64,000 nucleotides of DNA from Malus domestica (GCF_042453785.1 NC_091675.1:3918501-3982500), one strand, 5' to 3'; positions 10,954 through 23,746 are shown, counted from the first letter of the stretch. A program made the numbers and translations. The notes: generated by a model not told the origin, from the letters alone.

Positions 10954-11091
10954 GGTGAGAAATGGGTTGGATTTGGATTTGAGAGAGGTGGTCCTGGATT
11001 GTTGTGGACACTGTGAGGTTTTAGAGAGAGAAGAAGATGGTGGAGTGAGAAGGATGAGAACGGAAAGAAAATGGAGGACCCAAAAAAAGGT

Positions 11092-11116
11092 GGGGCCGGG
11101 GGGGGGGGGGTGGGGG
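11092..11116 (+). other. G-run tract in the NHL gene 5' flank (G-quadruplex-capable)
   Basis: GGGG, then 13 Gs (11098-11110), a T and GGGGG. In the NHL transcript orientation this is a C tract. Four or more closely spaced G runs on the plus strand could fold as a quadruplex. Run length may also be a polymerase or sequencing artefact. Confidence 0.6.
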
Positions 11117-12279
11117 ATGCTTCCACCTCACACAATGTCAAGAGGGATGGATCTTTCATGTGAATTTATACGAGAGATTATCCTGCATCATTATACAAAT
11201 AATGGAATATATATATTAAAAAATTAATAATTTAAAAAATAAAATTTTCATCATTTATATAAAAACATACGATACGATGTACCATTTACATTCTTATCAT
11301 AATAAAAAAACTCTCGAATTTCTATGCCTGTAAATATTAGTAATCACTATTCACTAATCACTTCCACCAAGCTTACCAACTAAAGCCTCCAATATATTTT
11401 TTTTCCTTTTTCAAAAGGAGAACCAACTGGTTGAAGCCAGTCCGTAGTGGTTAAAGCCTCCAATAATTAATTTCCAAAAACAAATTAAGCTTACTAATTT
11501 GGATTGAGATGTGATCTAGTTTGAATGGTCCACATGTGATGGAGTGAATTGTGAGAAATGTGGGGTCCAGGTCCAAGTCCAAGTCCAAGTCCAAACCTTC
11601 TTTTAAATTTCCATTTTGCTGTTGGTTTCTATTTTTCCTTTATATTTTTTGAGGCCTTACTTCCTTAAAAATTTGACATAATGGCAATTGCTATATTTTC
11701 ATTAACATACAACATACAACATACAACATACATAGGGTAGGTGGTAAGAAACCACAAAATCACGCTTTAATGAGCACCTAATATTTCTTACGCGCAGAAT
11801 TGATTCGTAATCTGAAAGTAAGAAAAGAAAACAAATCTGAATATTTAATGGCGGATTATTAGCAACATTTACGTGTGGGATGATCATAACTATTCATGCT
11901 CATAAGATAGCTCTAGATGAAGCATTTGATTAAGCATCTCACGAAAGCAGAAGCTAAAGCAGCAACTTGAGAATCTTCAAACGCTAAAGTTTCATCTTTA
12001 CTCATAAGTATGAACGACCGATGTCAACCTAAACACACACTAAAAAGCAGACGTGTGCATAAACAGAAAATTAATATATAGAAATTATGGTATTTCAACA
12101 TTAAATTAGATTTTTTTTTTCTTGGTTGGTGAAAGATGAACCTTTATTTTGTTTTTGATATTGGGAAGTATATGAGACGGGGAAAGCAAGGCTCATTAAA
12201 TTTAAAGCACCTCCACTTTAGGTAAGAGATTAACAATATTTTTAATCTAATCATGAGTTTGATGGTAATTAGTTAAGCA

Positions 12280-12375
12280 ATCAGAGTCAGTGTGGCTCAG
12301 TGGTTGCATTCACTTGACTCCTAAGTCAGTCAATTAACAATGCTGCTGCTCTCGAGGTTGCAAGATCCTCTCATT
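12280..12375 (+). mobile_element. tRNA-derived SINE-like element
   Basis: TGGCTCAGTGG fits a pol III A box. About 60 bp further, GAGGTTGCAAGATCC resembles a relaxed B box, followed by a T-rich tail. No clover-leaf or CCA-type acceptor stem is possible, so it is not a tRNA. Boundaries are approximate. Confidence 0.4.
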
Positions 12376-14253
12376 TTTTTCATTAACAATCATTATCTCT
12401 TAATCTTTTTCTTAATATGAGTGTGGCAATAAACCTTGTGCCCACCAAACTTCCATGGTCAAGTTTCTTATAGCTTTTTGAACCCGGCTGTGTTTGCCGG
12501 TCGACAGGTTGTATCACCTCCCGAAAATCGAGATCTCGTTTCTAAAGCCGCCTTTATCTAAAAGAAGTTTTCGAGGTGACGTTTTTTAAACAATGCGGAA
12601 TGAAAATGTAACGTTATTGAGTATGTAGTAGAGGGTCGATGGAAATTCAATATCAAGAGCCGTGTAATTCTTATTGATGATTAGAATCATCAAGATTCTC
12701 AATCTTTTTAAATACAAGCGATTTTACTACTTTAAATTATATTACAGAAGAGGAGGGAGGAGTTTGAACCCAAGACCATCCACCGCATGTGCAAGATTTC
12801 CATTTAAAAAATGGTTGAAGTGGGAAGTCGAAATTGACTTAACCGTAATTTTATTTTGATTAAGCAACAAAATGGTGGAAAGAAATGATAAAAATGCAGG
12901 TTAGGGCAGTTAACAAGGACATTATCTCAGCTCACTTGCTCTCTAGTCCAAATTTGTCCCGTAGGTTAGAGTTGATTAGAATATCGGTTTGTTTTGAGGT
13001 GTATAATCGTTCTCTTTCTCTTCAGTTTGGGCTTTGTCAAGGGAAGGAGAAGTTTCATGCTGATGGGTCCACCAACTTTGGATTTTTGGGTTGAAATGGG
13101 AATGTGTTTTGGGCTGCCTTCATCCAGTGCATAAACAATAATTATAAAATATGAAAAATAATACAGTTTCTCTAAAAACTAAATGTTCATATGAATGCTT
13201 CAACATGCAATTTGTATTTTGAGACAACGGCTCGGAGCAAAAGACATGGAGTACATAGAGCTAACAGAAGAGTTGACGCAAAACCGAGCGCAATGACGTT
13301 TTAGAATTCATGCAGCTAATCCTAATTAATGAGATGAGGCTTTGTTGTTGTTATTATATGAATGCTAGAACAATGATCACATGATAGAAAAATATGCATT
13401 TGTTCTTTGATGCACATGTATGCATATGACTAAGCACAATTGTCCAAAAGAACCATATTATACATGTGAAGGAATTTGTGCCATACATGTGCTACAAAGG
13501 TGATATCTGTAACTTCAATTATTCCCTCTGATACTTTACTAAAGAAAATAAACCCACATTATCAGCAATATAGAAGAGAAAACTCCAACTCGAACAAAAT
13601 TCATGGTGTAATCTTCATTGGCCTGTCTATAATTAACCCAGACGACGAATATATCTACCCTGCAGATAATAACTGTACTAAAATGCCGGGTTTATATCAT
13701 TAGTAACCGGTAAGCTGTCGTCGCAGTGCAGTTACAAAAGAGGTTCTAACTCCTGTAATCAAGTGAGTCAAAGTCCGGCTAAACTACGCCCTCTTAACCT
13801 CTTTTGGTTTTCCCTATATTCTGGCGGCCGATGGGCGATCACCACGTCACAGCCACCAGGAGAGAAAAGTTCATTAAAGGGAAGAAGGAAGGGGAAGGCA
13901 CATGATTGACTAATATCATTAATAGTTTGCATTCGGAGAATAAATTCATTCAACTGAAATTGATTAATCTAATTGCTCAATGGCAGAGACATGTTTTTAC
14001 TGAAACTTGGGAGTACAACAGATCACACTTTACCTCTAATGACTCCGCATTTACAGAATTTTCGAGCATCTGCTGGGACGCTGCACAGACAATGACATCA
14101 TCTCTGCCTTGCCTCTTTCATGAACATTCTTTAAAGGCGCCTATTCTGTTATCAAGCCCACTAATATGTAAGAGAAAGAAATGTGTTCCAGATCATACTA
14201 TAACAAGAAATCAACACTTCAAAACAGGAACATTTGCCAAACAATTTAACCTT

Positions 14254-16117
14254 TCATTTCACGCAGATCATAATATAACGGGAAATTTCACTAAGATGCA
14301 AAAAACTAGAGTACCTTTGACATTTAATGTTTCTATTCATGAGCATGATACTGAGCAGAACAGGGACCATCACTAAACACAAATGCCCCAACGAGTGTCC
14401 ACTGATAATGAAACGATTTGCATGGTAGATTTTGCCGTCGGCAACGGATTCAAATTTGGCGAGAAGGTAAACCCCTGTAAAGAATTGCTTTTATGCTTTG
14501 CAGATAGGAATGTTCATTGGTGGAATGCTTAAACGATATATTAAACGTCAAACTTTTACATTTGAAATCCAGACTATCCATTGTGAAAGTTACTTTTATA
14601 TCTAGGTGGAAATTTTCCTTTACCAAGAAAAAATGGGGCAAAGAAAAATATTTCCCCCTGTATATGCTTGCTACGATATTCTACTTTCACAAAAGAAAAG
14701 GTTCAAAACGTAATAGTAAAAACCGTTGCTTTGTACTGTATTTAATTGTGCAGGAGGCGGTAAATAGACTAATTAACAATCATACTATTTTTACTCAAGA
14801 AATAAAGATTAATGAACATGGCCTACCAGCGGCCCAAAGCCAATATCTTGAGTGAGTATATTTAGGTGGGAACACAAATGACATTGCTGGAATTGCCATA
14901 CATGGAATCAACTGGAACATCATGGACAACCTGATATCATTATACGTTCTGCAAAGAAACTCATCCATATATCCACTATAAGAGTTTAGCACAAGAACAT
15001 AGAGGGGAAAACACAAAACTTGAAGCACAACACTAACCTGTCATATGCAATGCTAAGAAAAGCAATGAAAAGGAGTGCAAACAGACAGCTCAAACCGATC
15101 CGCTCTCCTACTCTCTCCACTATAAAACTAGAGAAAAGAGAGGAGTATGCAATCATCATCTGCAATTCAGAATCTATCTTCAACAATTAAAATAAACAAA
15201 GTGAAACAGATTGTGCATGACTAGGATCCAGACACTTTGTTAATGACAAAATCATGGACCTTAATAATTGATTTTACTTTCCTTCCTTCACGGTCTTTCA
15301 CGAAAGGGGTCAATGGCGCAACACAGGTTCAAGATTAAGGACAACATACGCTACTTTCGACATTCATGGACAAACCTTCAACTCGGGGTACATTTCAGGG
15401 ACCAATGTAACAAACTTACAATTAAGTCATCAAAATAAAAACTTACGTTTACTGAAACTCTCAATCGTTTCAACAAACAAATAACCAGGGCAAATGTCAC
15501 TAATTAATGGCTAAAACCGAGAGCTCTTGAGAAGGATTGAATTACTAACCGGCAAGGTGTCCCAAGTTACTCTACTATCATCAGGCTTCAAATGATAATA
15601 AGCAGACCCAAATGCCAGCCCTGCCATTCCAGCATAGAATAGTGCCCAACCCCAAACCTCACCCGGCAAACTAAAACCAGTTTCCAAACAACACCAACGA
15701 AAAAGTCAAAACTCCATTGAAATCAATGCAACAAACAAAATCAGTGCATGAAGTACTATATAATCCAGAGAGTGCAAAAAACCTGATGTTAAAAAGCCCC
15801 CCTTGCACGCAGAGCACAAAACCCAGAACGCCAACAACCAAAAATGGGAAATTTGTGATCACATTCAAGGTACTGGGCACTCCTGTGAAAAACCCAGATC
15901 ATAAAATCAATCAAAACATAAATTTCAGTAAGACAACGAGAGAACGATAAGAAATTTTACCCACAAAATTGCGCATGTCAGCGTAGAGATGGTGTTTGGG
16001 AGAGTGAGAAATCTTGGGAGTGACCAGCATTAACAAAACCCAACACAGAAGCGCCCCTCCCCATATCCGCCGTCTCTTCCCTCTGATTGCAAGCTGCTGA
16101 GTTGCCATCCACACCAT
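14254..16117 (-). CDS. Multi-pass membrane protein, alkaline-ceramidase-like family
   Basis: Six exons joined by GT/AG introns: 16117-15961, 15882-15783, 15670-15550, 15159-15038, 14948-14827 and 14474 to about 14315. Phases match at every join. The spliced protein of about 260 residues has several hydrophobic helices. Blocks are YADMRNFVGVPSTLNVITNF, AGMAGLAFGSAYYHLKPDD, MMIAYSSLFSSFIVERVGER, FPPKYTHSRYWLWAAG and IISGHSLGHL. The paired His sites (YYHL near the middle, SGHSLGHL near the end) and topology resemble bacterial proteins annotated as alkaline ceramidase and the wider CREST hydrolase superfamily. Substrate is therefore inferred only. The end is unresolved: the donor-like AG|GTACTC at 14314 could lead to a short last exon further left, or read-through ends at TGA 14254-14256. 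The ATG at 16108 is an alternative start. Confidence 0.75.
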
Positions 16118-16643
16118 CCCTCTCTCTCTCTCTCTAAAGTTCACTCACTCACTGCCTGGTGGGCGGTGGTGGTGTAAAAAAGCCCCTTTTGAAATGGAAT
16201 CGTGTTTTTTTTTTTTTTGTCAAAGTTGAAATGGAATCGTTGGGTCGTTTGTTCTGTTTATCTTGTTGTGGTTTGGCTATAAAGGTCAGACGTGTCAGGA
16301 TCGTAAATACACCCACGCGGTACAGATGTTGGTAATCAATGGTGTATGATTGACTGTGATATAGCAATAAATGACAGTCATGTACAAATCAAACGCAGTC
16401 GCGCTTCTTTACTTCGGGGCCCGTTTGTTTTACTTTTCCCCTGTCAAATCCAAGTTTTAATTGCTTTTTTAAAGAAGAATTTTGGTCTGTCTACAATGAT
16501 ATCCACACATCATTTTTTACTCCTCACACAGCACTTATTGATTTATATTATTTGATCTTCTTCAATTCATTCAATCCAACCGCCGAAAATTAAGAGAGTG
16601 TGTAAGAAGTAAAAAATGGTGTGTGGATAGCACACCCCTAGAA

Positions 16644-16812
16644 CAAAAGGAAAACTAATGAAAAATGTTTTGAAAACTTTGAATTTTAACGATAAAAAAC
16701 AAAATAAAGGGTAAAGTGAATAGTATCATGATTGGTTTTTTAGTGTAAAAATATAGTTTTTCATTAAAATGAACAGTATCAGAAACGTTTTGTTAAAGTT
16801 CTCTAAAACAAA
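16644..16812 (+). mobile_element. MITE-like family, copy A
   Basis: Core words AAAACTTTGAATTTTAACGA, AAATAAAGGGTAAAGTGAAT and AAAATGAACAGTATCAGAA are shared with copies at 18640-18806 and 19912-20125 (opposite orientation). Non-coding. Confidence 0.65.
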
Positions 16813-18639
16813 AGGTCATTTGGGATGAGTAACAATATGGCATATGATTTTAAAAATTGGCCAAATCTTGTTGGTAAATCTTACAATGCCCCTCCTTTGT
16901 TGAGAGAAATTTTGGTATGATTGACTGTTAAAATAGTTTTCACTAAGATTCGGTCATAAAATACAAAAGTCACATCCTTTTACTAGAGACGCATCATAAT
17001 TCTTACATATTAAAACTATACAGTACCAGACACAAGATAAATTTTTCAAAAAATAAGGTTTTTTTTATTGAATAAGCCAATTCATTTGGAACCCTACAGA
17101 TCCACTCTTTTTCCTATTCAAATATCAGCTTGTGTTTTCACATCGAGAATTCTTTGTGGATAAAGAGATATAGTCAAAGTGTTTCTACGTAAGTCTATTT
17201 TCGTTTTGACTATATTGAACTATCAAGTTAATAGATTGTTTGTTTGCAAAAATACCGTGTCAGTATTCAAGTGCTGCGATAAACAGAAGAACCAGCCCTA
17301 GCTGTTGATCCCTAACTTTGGCTTGGGGTCGGTGGCAATGTCATTTCCTCTTCCCTCTTCTCGCTCCCCTCTCTTCAGCTGGTTCCCAATCCCCTCTTGG
17401 GTGGTTGCTTCCTGAGTTGTATCTTAACTTTCCTGAGCTCTATCCCAGATTGAATATAATATCTTCTTTTCTATTTTAAATTTTGTTTTGTTATTAGCAA
17501 TCCAAACTCGACTTGTTCATTTTTAAAGTCATTTTTTCTTCTTACTCAACTGTCCACCATTGAGTTTTATTATTTAGCAAGTGAATATTTGTTTTTTAAA
17601 TTCAGAGAGTAATTGTTCATTTTGTTATGAATAAAATCTTTGACAACATTTTTTTTAACTGTTTAAAATAGAAATTTTCTTCAATGGTCTGGTGTCTAGA
17701 CTACTGAATAGCACAAAAAATAAAATGTCGTTATTCAGTTGATGAAATTTTTTTTTTCTTTTCACTACGGATTTAATAGATAAAATTTTTAAATACTTAA
17801 TAATTCGGACCACTAAAATGAACCGTGTTTTTCACAGAGGACTTAAAAAGTCCACACGAGGACTAAGTTACGGTTGAAATGCATCCGCCAGAATCCTTTG
17901 TTTTCTAGTTTGCAACGAGGACATACGCTAGGGTGGAAGTGCACACAAGAAAACACAACCCTTTGTTTCCATATGCGTAGCACGAGAACAAGACAAAGCA
18001 TAAAAAGCAACACCAATTTACCTTTCACCAATCCCCTCACCTCACCGTGTTACGAACATTGAACGGTCCACGTTAATCCATTTTTCCTAGTGGACATGAT
18101 GTTTATTCAACGTAAAACGTGCATTTGTCAAACCCTATCAAATAATATCCCCTTTGGATTATCCCTAAACCGTTCTCATCTGTAGATATTTATTTCTGAG
18201 AGAGGTTTCTAGCGTCCAAGAAAAACATATCTTCAGTGACACGCTCAAGTTAGATGTATATATATTTTCAACGACAGATAAATATCCAAATGATTATGTT
18301 TAAGATCATGATAATCATGTAACGCTGTGTGCAAAATTTAAAATGAATATCTTCATATGATTTGCTTTGGTAATTATGTTTGACATTATGTGGTGTGGGA
18401 AGATGCATGCTTCTGGAAGCGTTATGTCATTTTCCATACAACACATTTATACTGCAGTGATAAATTGAATCCGACACCGCCATCAGACTGACTCGCGGCA
18501 GAAACTTATCATTTTCAATGAAGAGGCAATCAATCAGGCGGCAATGCATATAATATTCCCACAGCTTTTGCTTAATCGGAAAAATACCACGCCCTTGTTT
18601 CACACAAGGTAGCAACTTATAATTAAGTTTCAGAAATGC

Positions 18640-18806
18640 TTTTAACTAAAAGAAAACGAATGGAAATGATTTGAAAATTTTGAGTTTTATCGATGAAGAT
18701 AAAATAAAGGATAAAATGAATAGTACAATGATTGACTTTCTAGTGTAAAAATACGGTTTTTCGTTAAAATGAACAGTACCAGAAGCTTTTCGTTAAAGTT
18801 ACCTAA
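18640..18806 (+). mobile_element. MITE-like family, copy B
   Basis: Same order of conserved words as copy A (GAGTTTTATCGATGAAG, ATAAAATGAATAGTACAATG, AAAATGAACAGTACCAGAAG). About 170 bp. Confidence 0.65.
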
Positions 18807-19529
18807 AAAATAATTGAAAGCATTTTTACAAGATTAATTATGCTTTTTTTTTATTAGAAAATACTTCAAGCATTTTTTCTAAATTTACGAATATTTTATT
18901 AAGAATTAGTTTCGAAAAATATTTTTACCTAAATATTTTCACTTATTTTAAAAAGGCTTCCAAACAAACTATCAACTTCCAGGTAAATAAAATATTTACT
19001 TTTTTATATTAATTTTTAATTTTATGGTTTTGATTAAGTATTTAAACAATTTGGTTATTCAATTAATAATTAATCATCAAGTTGAGCATCTTAGTAGACC
19101 TCGATAAAAACCACTTGCAAAAGTTGTTTGAGTTTGTGTAAGACTCAAGGGCATCTATGTGTTCCAAATTACAATTATTCAATTATTGTATTGAGCTACA
19201 AGATCTACTTGTGACATTGCTTTGCTTCCACAACAATTATAGCATCATCATCCTCCTTTTATTTTGTTTAATTTCCAATTATCAAATTCCTCACAATCCC
19301 CCCAATGTCAAACTATTAAACTTTACACTGTAGTGGTAGATATTTAACGAGAAGAGGTCTCGAGTTCGATCATACAAATTTGAAAACGATATACATTTAT
19401 AATGAATTCAATACACAGTTATTGTTGACCATGAGTTCGTTATTAGTTTAACGCATGTTGAATAGTAATCTAGTGATTAACAATAGAGATTAACAGTAAA
19501 AATGGAGATGAGAAAGGATAATTTGGGGA

Positions 19530-19750
19530 TTAGATCCCATCCGGATCCACTTTGTGGAGATCCTAGGGATTACCACATTTTAACCATTTATCATGTATCG
19601 TGCGGTCATAAATTACTTGACTTTTTTTTATTTAAAATTAAACACAAATAGCATCTGACGAAAATTGATCGCACGATATACGATAAACGGTTAGGATGTG
19701 GAAATCCCTAAGATCCTGATAAAATGACTCCGTAGAAGATCCTCTTCCGC
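19530..19750. mobile_element. Fold-back MITE-like element
   Basis: The left arm (GGAGATCCTAGGGATTACCA ... TATCGTGCGGTCA) is the imperfect inverse of the right arm (GATCGCACGATATACGATAA ... GGAAATCCCTAAGATCC). AT-rich centre. Ends approximate. Confidence 0.6.
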
Positions 19751-19911
19751 TAATTTGGACCTATTGTCGCTAAAAGTGATTAAGTGAAGATTAAAAAGTT
19801 TTTACCCTCTAATGTGGGCCCTCCCTTTGATGACTCGCATTCAAAACGTGAATACAAAACCTTGATAATATGAGGACCAGAACCGAAGGACTGAAAAGAG
19901 ATTTAATATAC

Positions 19912-20125
19912 GAAGTTTTAACGAAAAGTTTGCGGTATTGTTCACTTTAATGAAAAATTATATTTTTACACTAAAAAGTTAATCATGGTACTATTCACTT
20001 TACCTTGAAAAATCATATTTTTACACTAAAAAGTCAATTATGGTACTATTCACTTTACCTTTTATTTTATCCTTATCGTTAAAACTCAAAGTTTTCAAGC
20101 TATTTTAATTAGTTTTCCTTTTAAT
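19912..20125 (-). mobile_element. MITE-like family, copy C, with internal duplication
   Basis: Inverted relative to copies A and B. The block ATATTTTTACACTAAAAAGT ... ATGGTACTATTCACTTTACC occurs twice in tandem (about 19970-20005 and 20026-20062), making this copy about 60 bp longer. Confidence 0.65.
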
Positions 20126-20154
20126 ATAAGGTACATATCATTAAAGGATTTAAC

Positions 20155-20275
20155 TTTGCTGTTGCTTACACCTAATTCAGGCTGAACACGTGTTCAAATT
20201 TTGATTTAAAAAATTAAAATTTAAACATGTGTCCAGCCAAAATTAAGTGTAAGCAGCAACTGCTGCTGAATTTGC
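20155..20275. mobile_element. Small fold-back MITE-like element
   Basis: TGCTGTTGCTTACACCTAAT ... GAACACGTGTTCAAATTTT at the left pairs with AAAATTTAAACATGTGTCCA ... AAGTGTAAGCAGCAACTG at the right, as an inverted repeat of about 50 bp. Confidence 0.6.
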
Positions 20276-21653
20276 AACAGCCAAGTCCAGTTCGTCATTA
20301 AAATCCTCAATTTGGTAGCAAACTCCGGCAAATTATACATCCACATATTATCTTAATTTTGGAAAAACCAAGACGAGGATATGTATTGCATAGTACCAAA
20401 CGAAACGCAATCCCCCCCACGTGCAGCACAACCAAGCACCTAAATTTGCGGATATAAGCACAAAGGACGAAAGCCATATTAAACTAAAGAGAAATCCAGC
20501 TTGAGAATACTTTTAATTAATTGAGTTATAAATTTTTTAAGTATTTCAATATAAGATAATAAAGTCTTTCTCTGTTATTTTATTTATGGATTACGTTCGA
20601 GTTAAACCAGTTAGCCATTAGTTTAAGAGTGCTATATTTACTATTATTTGTGTTATTTTTTAATAGAGGCAAATATCTACCAACACATGAGTAATATTTT
20701 TGCTAGTTTAATGGTGTTTGTCCCCACATTGTTGAAGGCTGTCTCAAGTTAGCAAAGATGATATATATTTACGATGAGTTTGATACGTAATTATGGATAG
20801 TCTCGTTACAATTGTGTCGCCTTATTGTAGCACTGCTTGTACCATTTTAAAAGTGTGAGTAAATATCTTATCGTATGTAAAAAGAGAAGTGAATGAAGTG
20901 TAATAAAATTATCAAAACTAATTTCATGACACAATCTGGTAAGGGAAAGATGATTAACACAAAGCTTCGTGTGACGTTCTTAACAACTCGAGCAACATAC
21001 TCCATGCGACAATCAGAACCGTTTAGGTTATAAATTGTTTTTTATAGTCAATACCATACCAAATGCCAGCTACCACTCCTTCCACCACACCCCAAAACCC
21101 ACATGGGCTACATCGAAGTGGAAGGTTAGAAAACTAACCAGATATTTTCAACCAATTTTTTTCTTTAATAACGCCAAATTAATCAACAGTCTGGAAAATG
21201 AACAAAGATTAATCATTGTGTTTAAAAATCAAACGGTTGAAGATTGTTCAAAATACCTGGTAGGCTGGATTGTCGAAAACAAATATTTTCATCACCAAAT
21301 TTGCATGGAAAATGGTTAGAACTCCGCAATTTCTTCTTACATATAAATCACAGTTACGTACTAACTGCGAATTAATCTGAGCCATACAAGCTCTAACACT
21401 GCTGCAAATAGGATTTTACCAAATACCCTCAAATCGCAGAAAATGAAGTCTTCCCACAATGTTATTTGGTAACACTATGGTGGAACCAGATGACGTCACA
21501 AAGGGCAAATATGTGAACAAATAGTACAAACACAAAGCAGCAGCAGAGTAGTGAGCAGATCTACGTTACATCCATTAGACCCCAACCCACCCCCAAAATT
21601 AACCAAAATTAAAAAAACCACCCAATCCCAGAAAATAATTAAATTTTTCCCCC

Positions 21654-22574
21654 TCACTTCTCGCTCCCTCTAGTAATCATGCCCTTGTACCTTATGATCG
21701 AATCCAACCGCTGCAACTTCAGTTGGTTCTTGAACTTGTTGATGAAATCATCCGCCTTCGCATCCACCTCATCGTCGTCCTCCGCCGCCTTCGCCACCTT
21801 CCTCTCCCTCATCGTCGCCGGCCGGCGAATCTCGGCGACATCATCCTCTTGAAAGTGAGCGAAAGCAGACTTGGAGCTCGCAGACTTCTTCATCTTCTTC
21901 GGGAGCTTGGCGGGCACCTCGCCGGACGCCGGCTTGGTGTCCGACTTGGTCCGGCTCACATGGTGGTCCTGCAACGGCTTCAGCTGACTGAAAACCTCCT
22001 CCAGACTGCTCTGTGTATCACCTGCTTCTGAAAAATCTGGAGTTTCTGGTTCTGGGTGTTCGTGTTCTTCAAAAAGGTCGTCATCTGGGAACTCGTCGTG
22101 CTCCGGAGCTTGCTCGAAGTTGGATTCCGGCTCATGGGTTTTGTGCGGAGGGGCAGCGGCGGCGGGGGGCTGAGATGGGTAGAAATTGATGGACTTGAGC
22201 CGCTGCAGCAGAGAAGGGGATCTGGTCAATGGGGGCTGTTCGAGCTCGTGGGTGTGCTTAAAAGCGTAATGGGTAGCCTCAGTAGTTTCTGGGTGTTGCT
22301 CGAAAGTGCCGGCGTGTGGCTCCGGGGATCTGTACTGGTAGAGGTTGATGGATTTGAGCCTCTGCAGCATAGATGGAGATCTGGCGAGGCCTCCGCCTTG
22401 GTGGTTGTTCTGGTGCTGCTGCGGGTCCTGCTGTTTCTGGGTGGAGCCCAAGTTTGAAGCAATGGCGATGGTGCCAATCATGACATTGAGGAGGAGGAAG
22501 AGGACAGTTGGAGTGAACCAGCTGTTTATGGAAGCCCAAATAGAAGGCAGGGATGTAACAGATTCTTCAAACAT
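21654..22574 (-). CDS. A70-like protein (DUF4408 N-terminus, DUF761 C-terminus)
   Basis: 306 residues, one exon. The N-terminus (SIWASINSWFTPTVLFLLLN, about 11-42) is a DUF4408-type hydrophobic segment. The C-terminus (EVDAKADDFINKFKNQLKLQ and on, about 268-303) is the DUF761 motif. This pairing is that of plant proteins resembling the PAMP-induced protein A70. The middle is acidic and disordered. It carries a motif twice, RSPSMLQRLKSINLY (65-79) and RSPSLLQRLKSINFY (118-132), likely a basic docking or phosphorylated SLiM (inference). Biochemical role is unknown for the family. The start is the first ATG, followed at once by the DUF4408 segment. Upstream is an AG-rich leader. Confidence 0.88.
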   Translation of the reverse strand: MFEESVTSLPSIWASINSWFTPTVLFLLLNVMIGTIAIASNLGSTQKQQDPQQHQNNHQGGGLARSPSMLQRLKSINLYQYRSPEPHAGTFEQHPETTEATHYAFKHTHELEQPPLTRSPSLLQRLKSINFYPSQPPAAAAPPHKTHEPESNFEQAPEHDEFPDDDLFEEHEHPEPETPDFSEAGDTQSSLEEVFSQLKPLQDHHVSRTKSDTKPASGEVPAKLPKKMKKSASSKSAFAHFQEDDVAEIRRPATMRERKVAKAAEDDDEVDAKADDFINKFKNQLKLQRLDSIIRYKGMITRGSEK

Positions 22575-23746
22575 GGCTGACAGTGTTTAGAGAGAGAGAG
22601 ATGAAAAATGGGGAGAGGAAGAAGAAGGGCAGAAATAGAAAGCTTCTGTGTGCTTCCATGTCTCCTTTTTATTTGGGTGGGATATTTTCATCATCCTGTG
22701 CAGGTTTCTTGGTATTTTGTGTGGAAATTTTATTTGTTGAATTTTTAATTTTCATTTGTCATGATCTCGAGGCACGCGTCGCTGAGTGATGGGTTTGCGT
22801 GTGGGAAACAGACAGAAAAGAAGCGGTGGTTGGGACAAAAATGCGAGCTTGTGGTTGGATTAAACAGAGGGTTAGCGATTAATTATTTGCAATTCGGTTG
22901 TGGAAAACAATTTATTCACACTCAGAAATTTTGAGTTTGATTTACTTTTTTTCAATATCGTTTATATGAAGAAAAAAAAATTATCATTTAGTACTATATT
23001 TTAGTAATATTTTTTTTACTTGTAAGTAAGTTATTTTAGGTTTGATTCTCGCTAAAGACGAATTTGAATCACATTATTATCATCCAATTATAAGGTTAAG
23101 TTCACCTTCTCCTTTTTAGGGTAAGTAATATATTTTGATAAAAAAAAGGAGTTGGAGAGAGTGTTCATTCTTTGCACATGAAGTTCCGAGTTTGATTTTA
23201 GATCCAATAGGCAGCTAAAGCATTTGCTTGTGCACATGAAATGACGCAAATGAGAACCAAGGGACCGTGGAGATAACTTGAGAATCACTCAACCAAGGGT
23301 AACGAATTCGTTTGACGTCGCTAATCGTGGATTCAATACGACCAAGTCTCACACTTGATTTTAAGGAAAAAAAAACTCACTCTCTTCTTAGATTGATTAT
23401 AATTCACTTAATTGACTACCTTAAAGATACATTTGGAGCCCTTTAAATAGGGAGATACGTACTCATTTGATACAAGAGATAATGAAAACTAAGGATAAGG
23501 TTAGGGAGATTAAATTTGTAAACAAAATGATTTGTCACCAGTAAAAATAAGTACGTTTATCAATACTTAAGTAATAAACCAATTATAAACTTATATATCT
23601 TTTAGTTTTCAAAATTTAATCTGTATAACTTTACTCTAAAACTAAAGAAAGCAACTTGTAGTTACAAATTACAATGCAGCCTAATTAAAAGAGCTTTAAT
23701 CATACTCTCACCAGCCATTTATTCTCAGACACTACATCATGAAACG
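22575..23746. other. Intergenic spacer
   Basis: A70 5' flank and AT-rich sequence with no supported gene. A B-box-like tract near 23190 may be SINE debris. Confidence 0.5.

Larger units (their letters stand above)
10954..14253. other. Intergenic spacer with SINE-like piece
   Basis: 3.3 kb without a supported gene apart from a possible terminal exon of the ceramidase-like gene (see that entry). It holds a poly-G tract (11098-11110), a short CCAAGT repeat (about 11568-11595), the direct repeat ACATACAAC (11705-11732) and a SINE-like region near 12280. Confidence 0.5.
16118..21653. other. Intergenic, repeat-rich
   Basis: 5.5 kb with no supported gene. It contains three copies of one MITE-like family and two fold-back elements. 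The rest is AT-rich sequence with short spurious frames. A B-box-like tract near 19355 (AGGTCTCGAGTTCGATCA) hints at a SINE relic. Confidence 0.6.

Noticed and set aside
10267-11016. Several overlapping frames on both strands at the NHL gene
   Set aside because: Alternate frames of the NHL coding sequence and leader.
12280-12375. Possible tRNA gene
   Set aside because: A and B box-like words are present but there is no clover-leaf; better explained as a SINE.
13906-14376. 156-codon plus-strand frame
   Set aside because: Runs antisense to the last ceramidase-like exon and its flank. Composition is random and it has no homology I can recognise.
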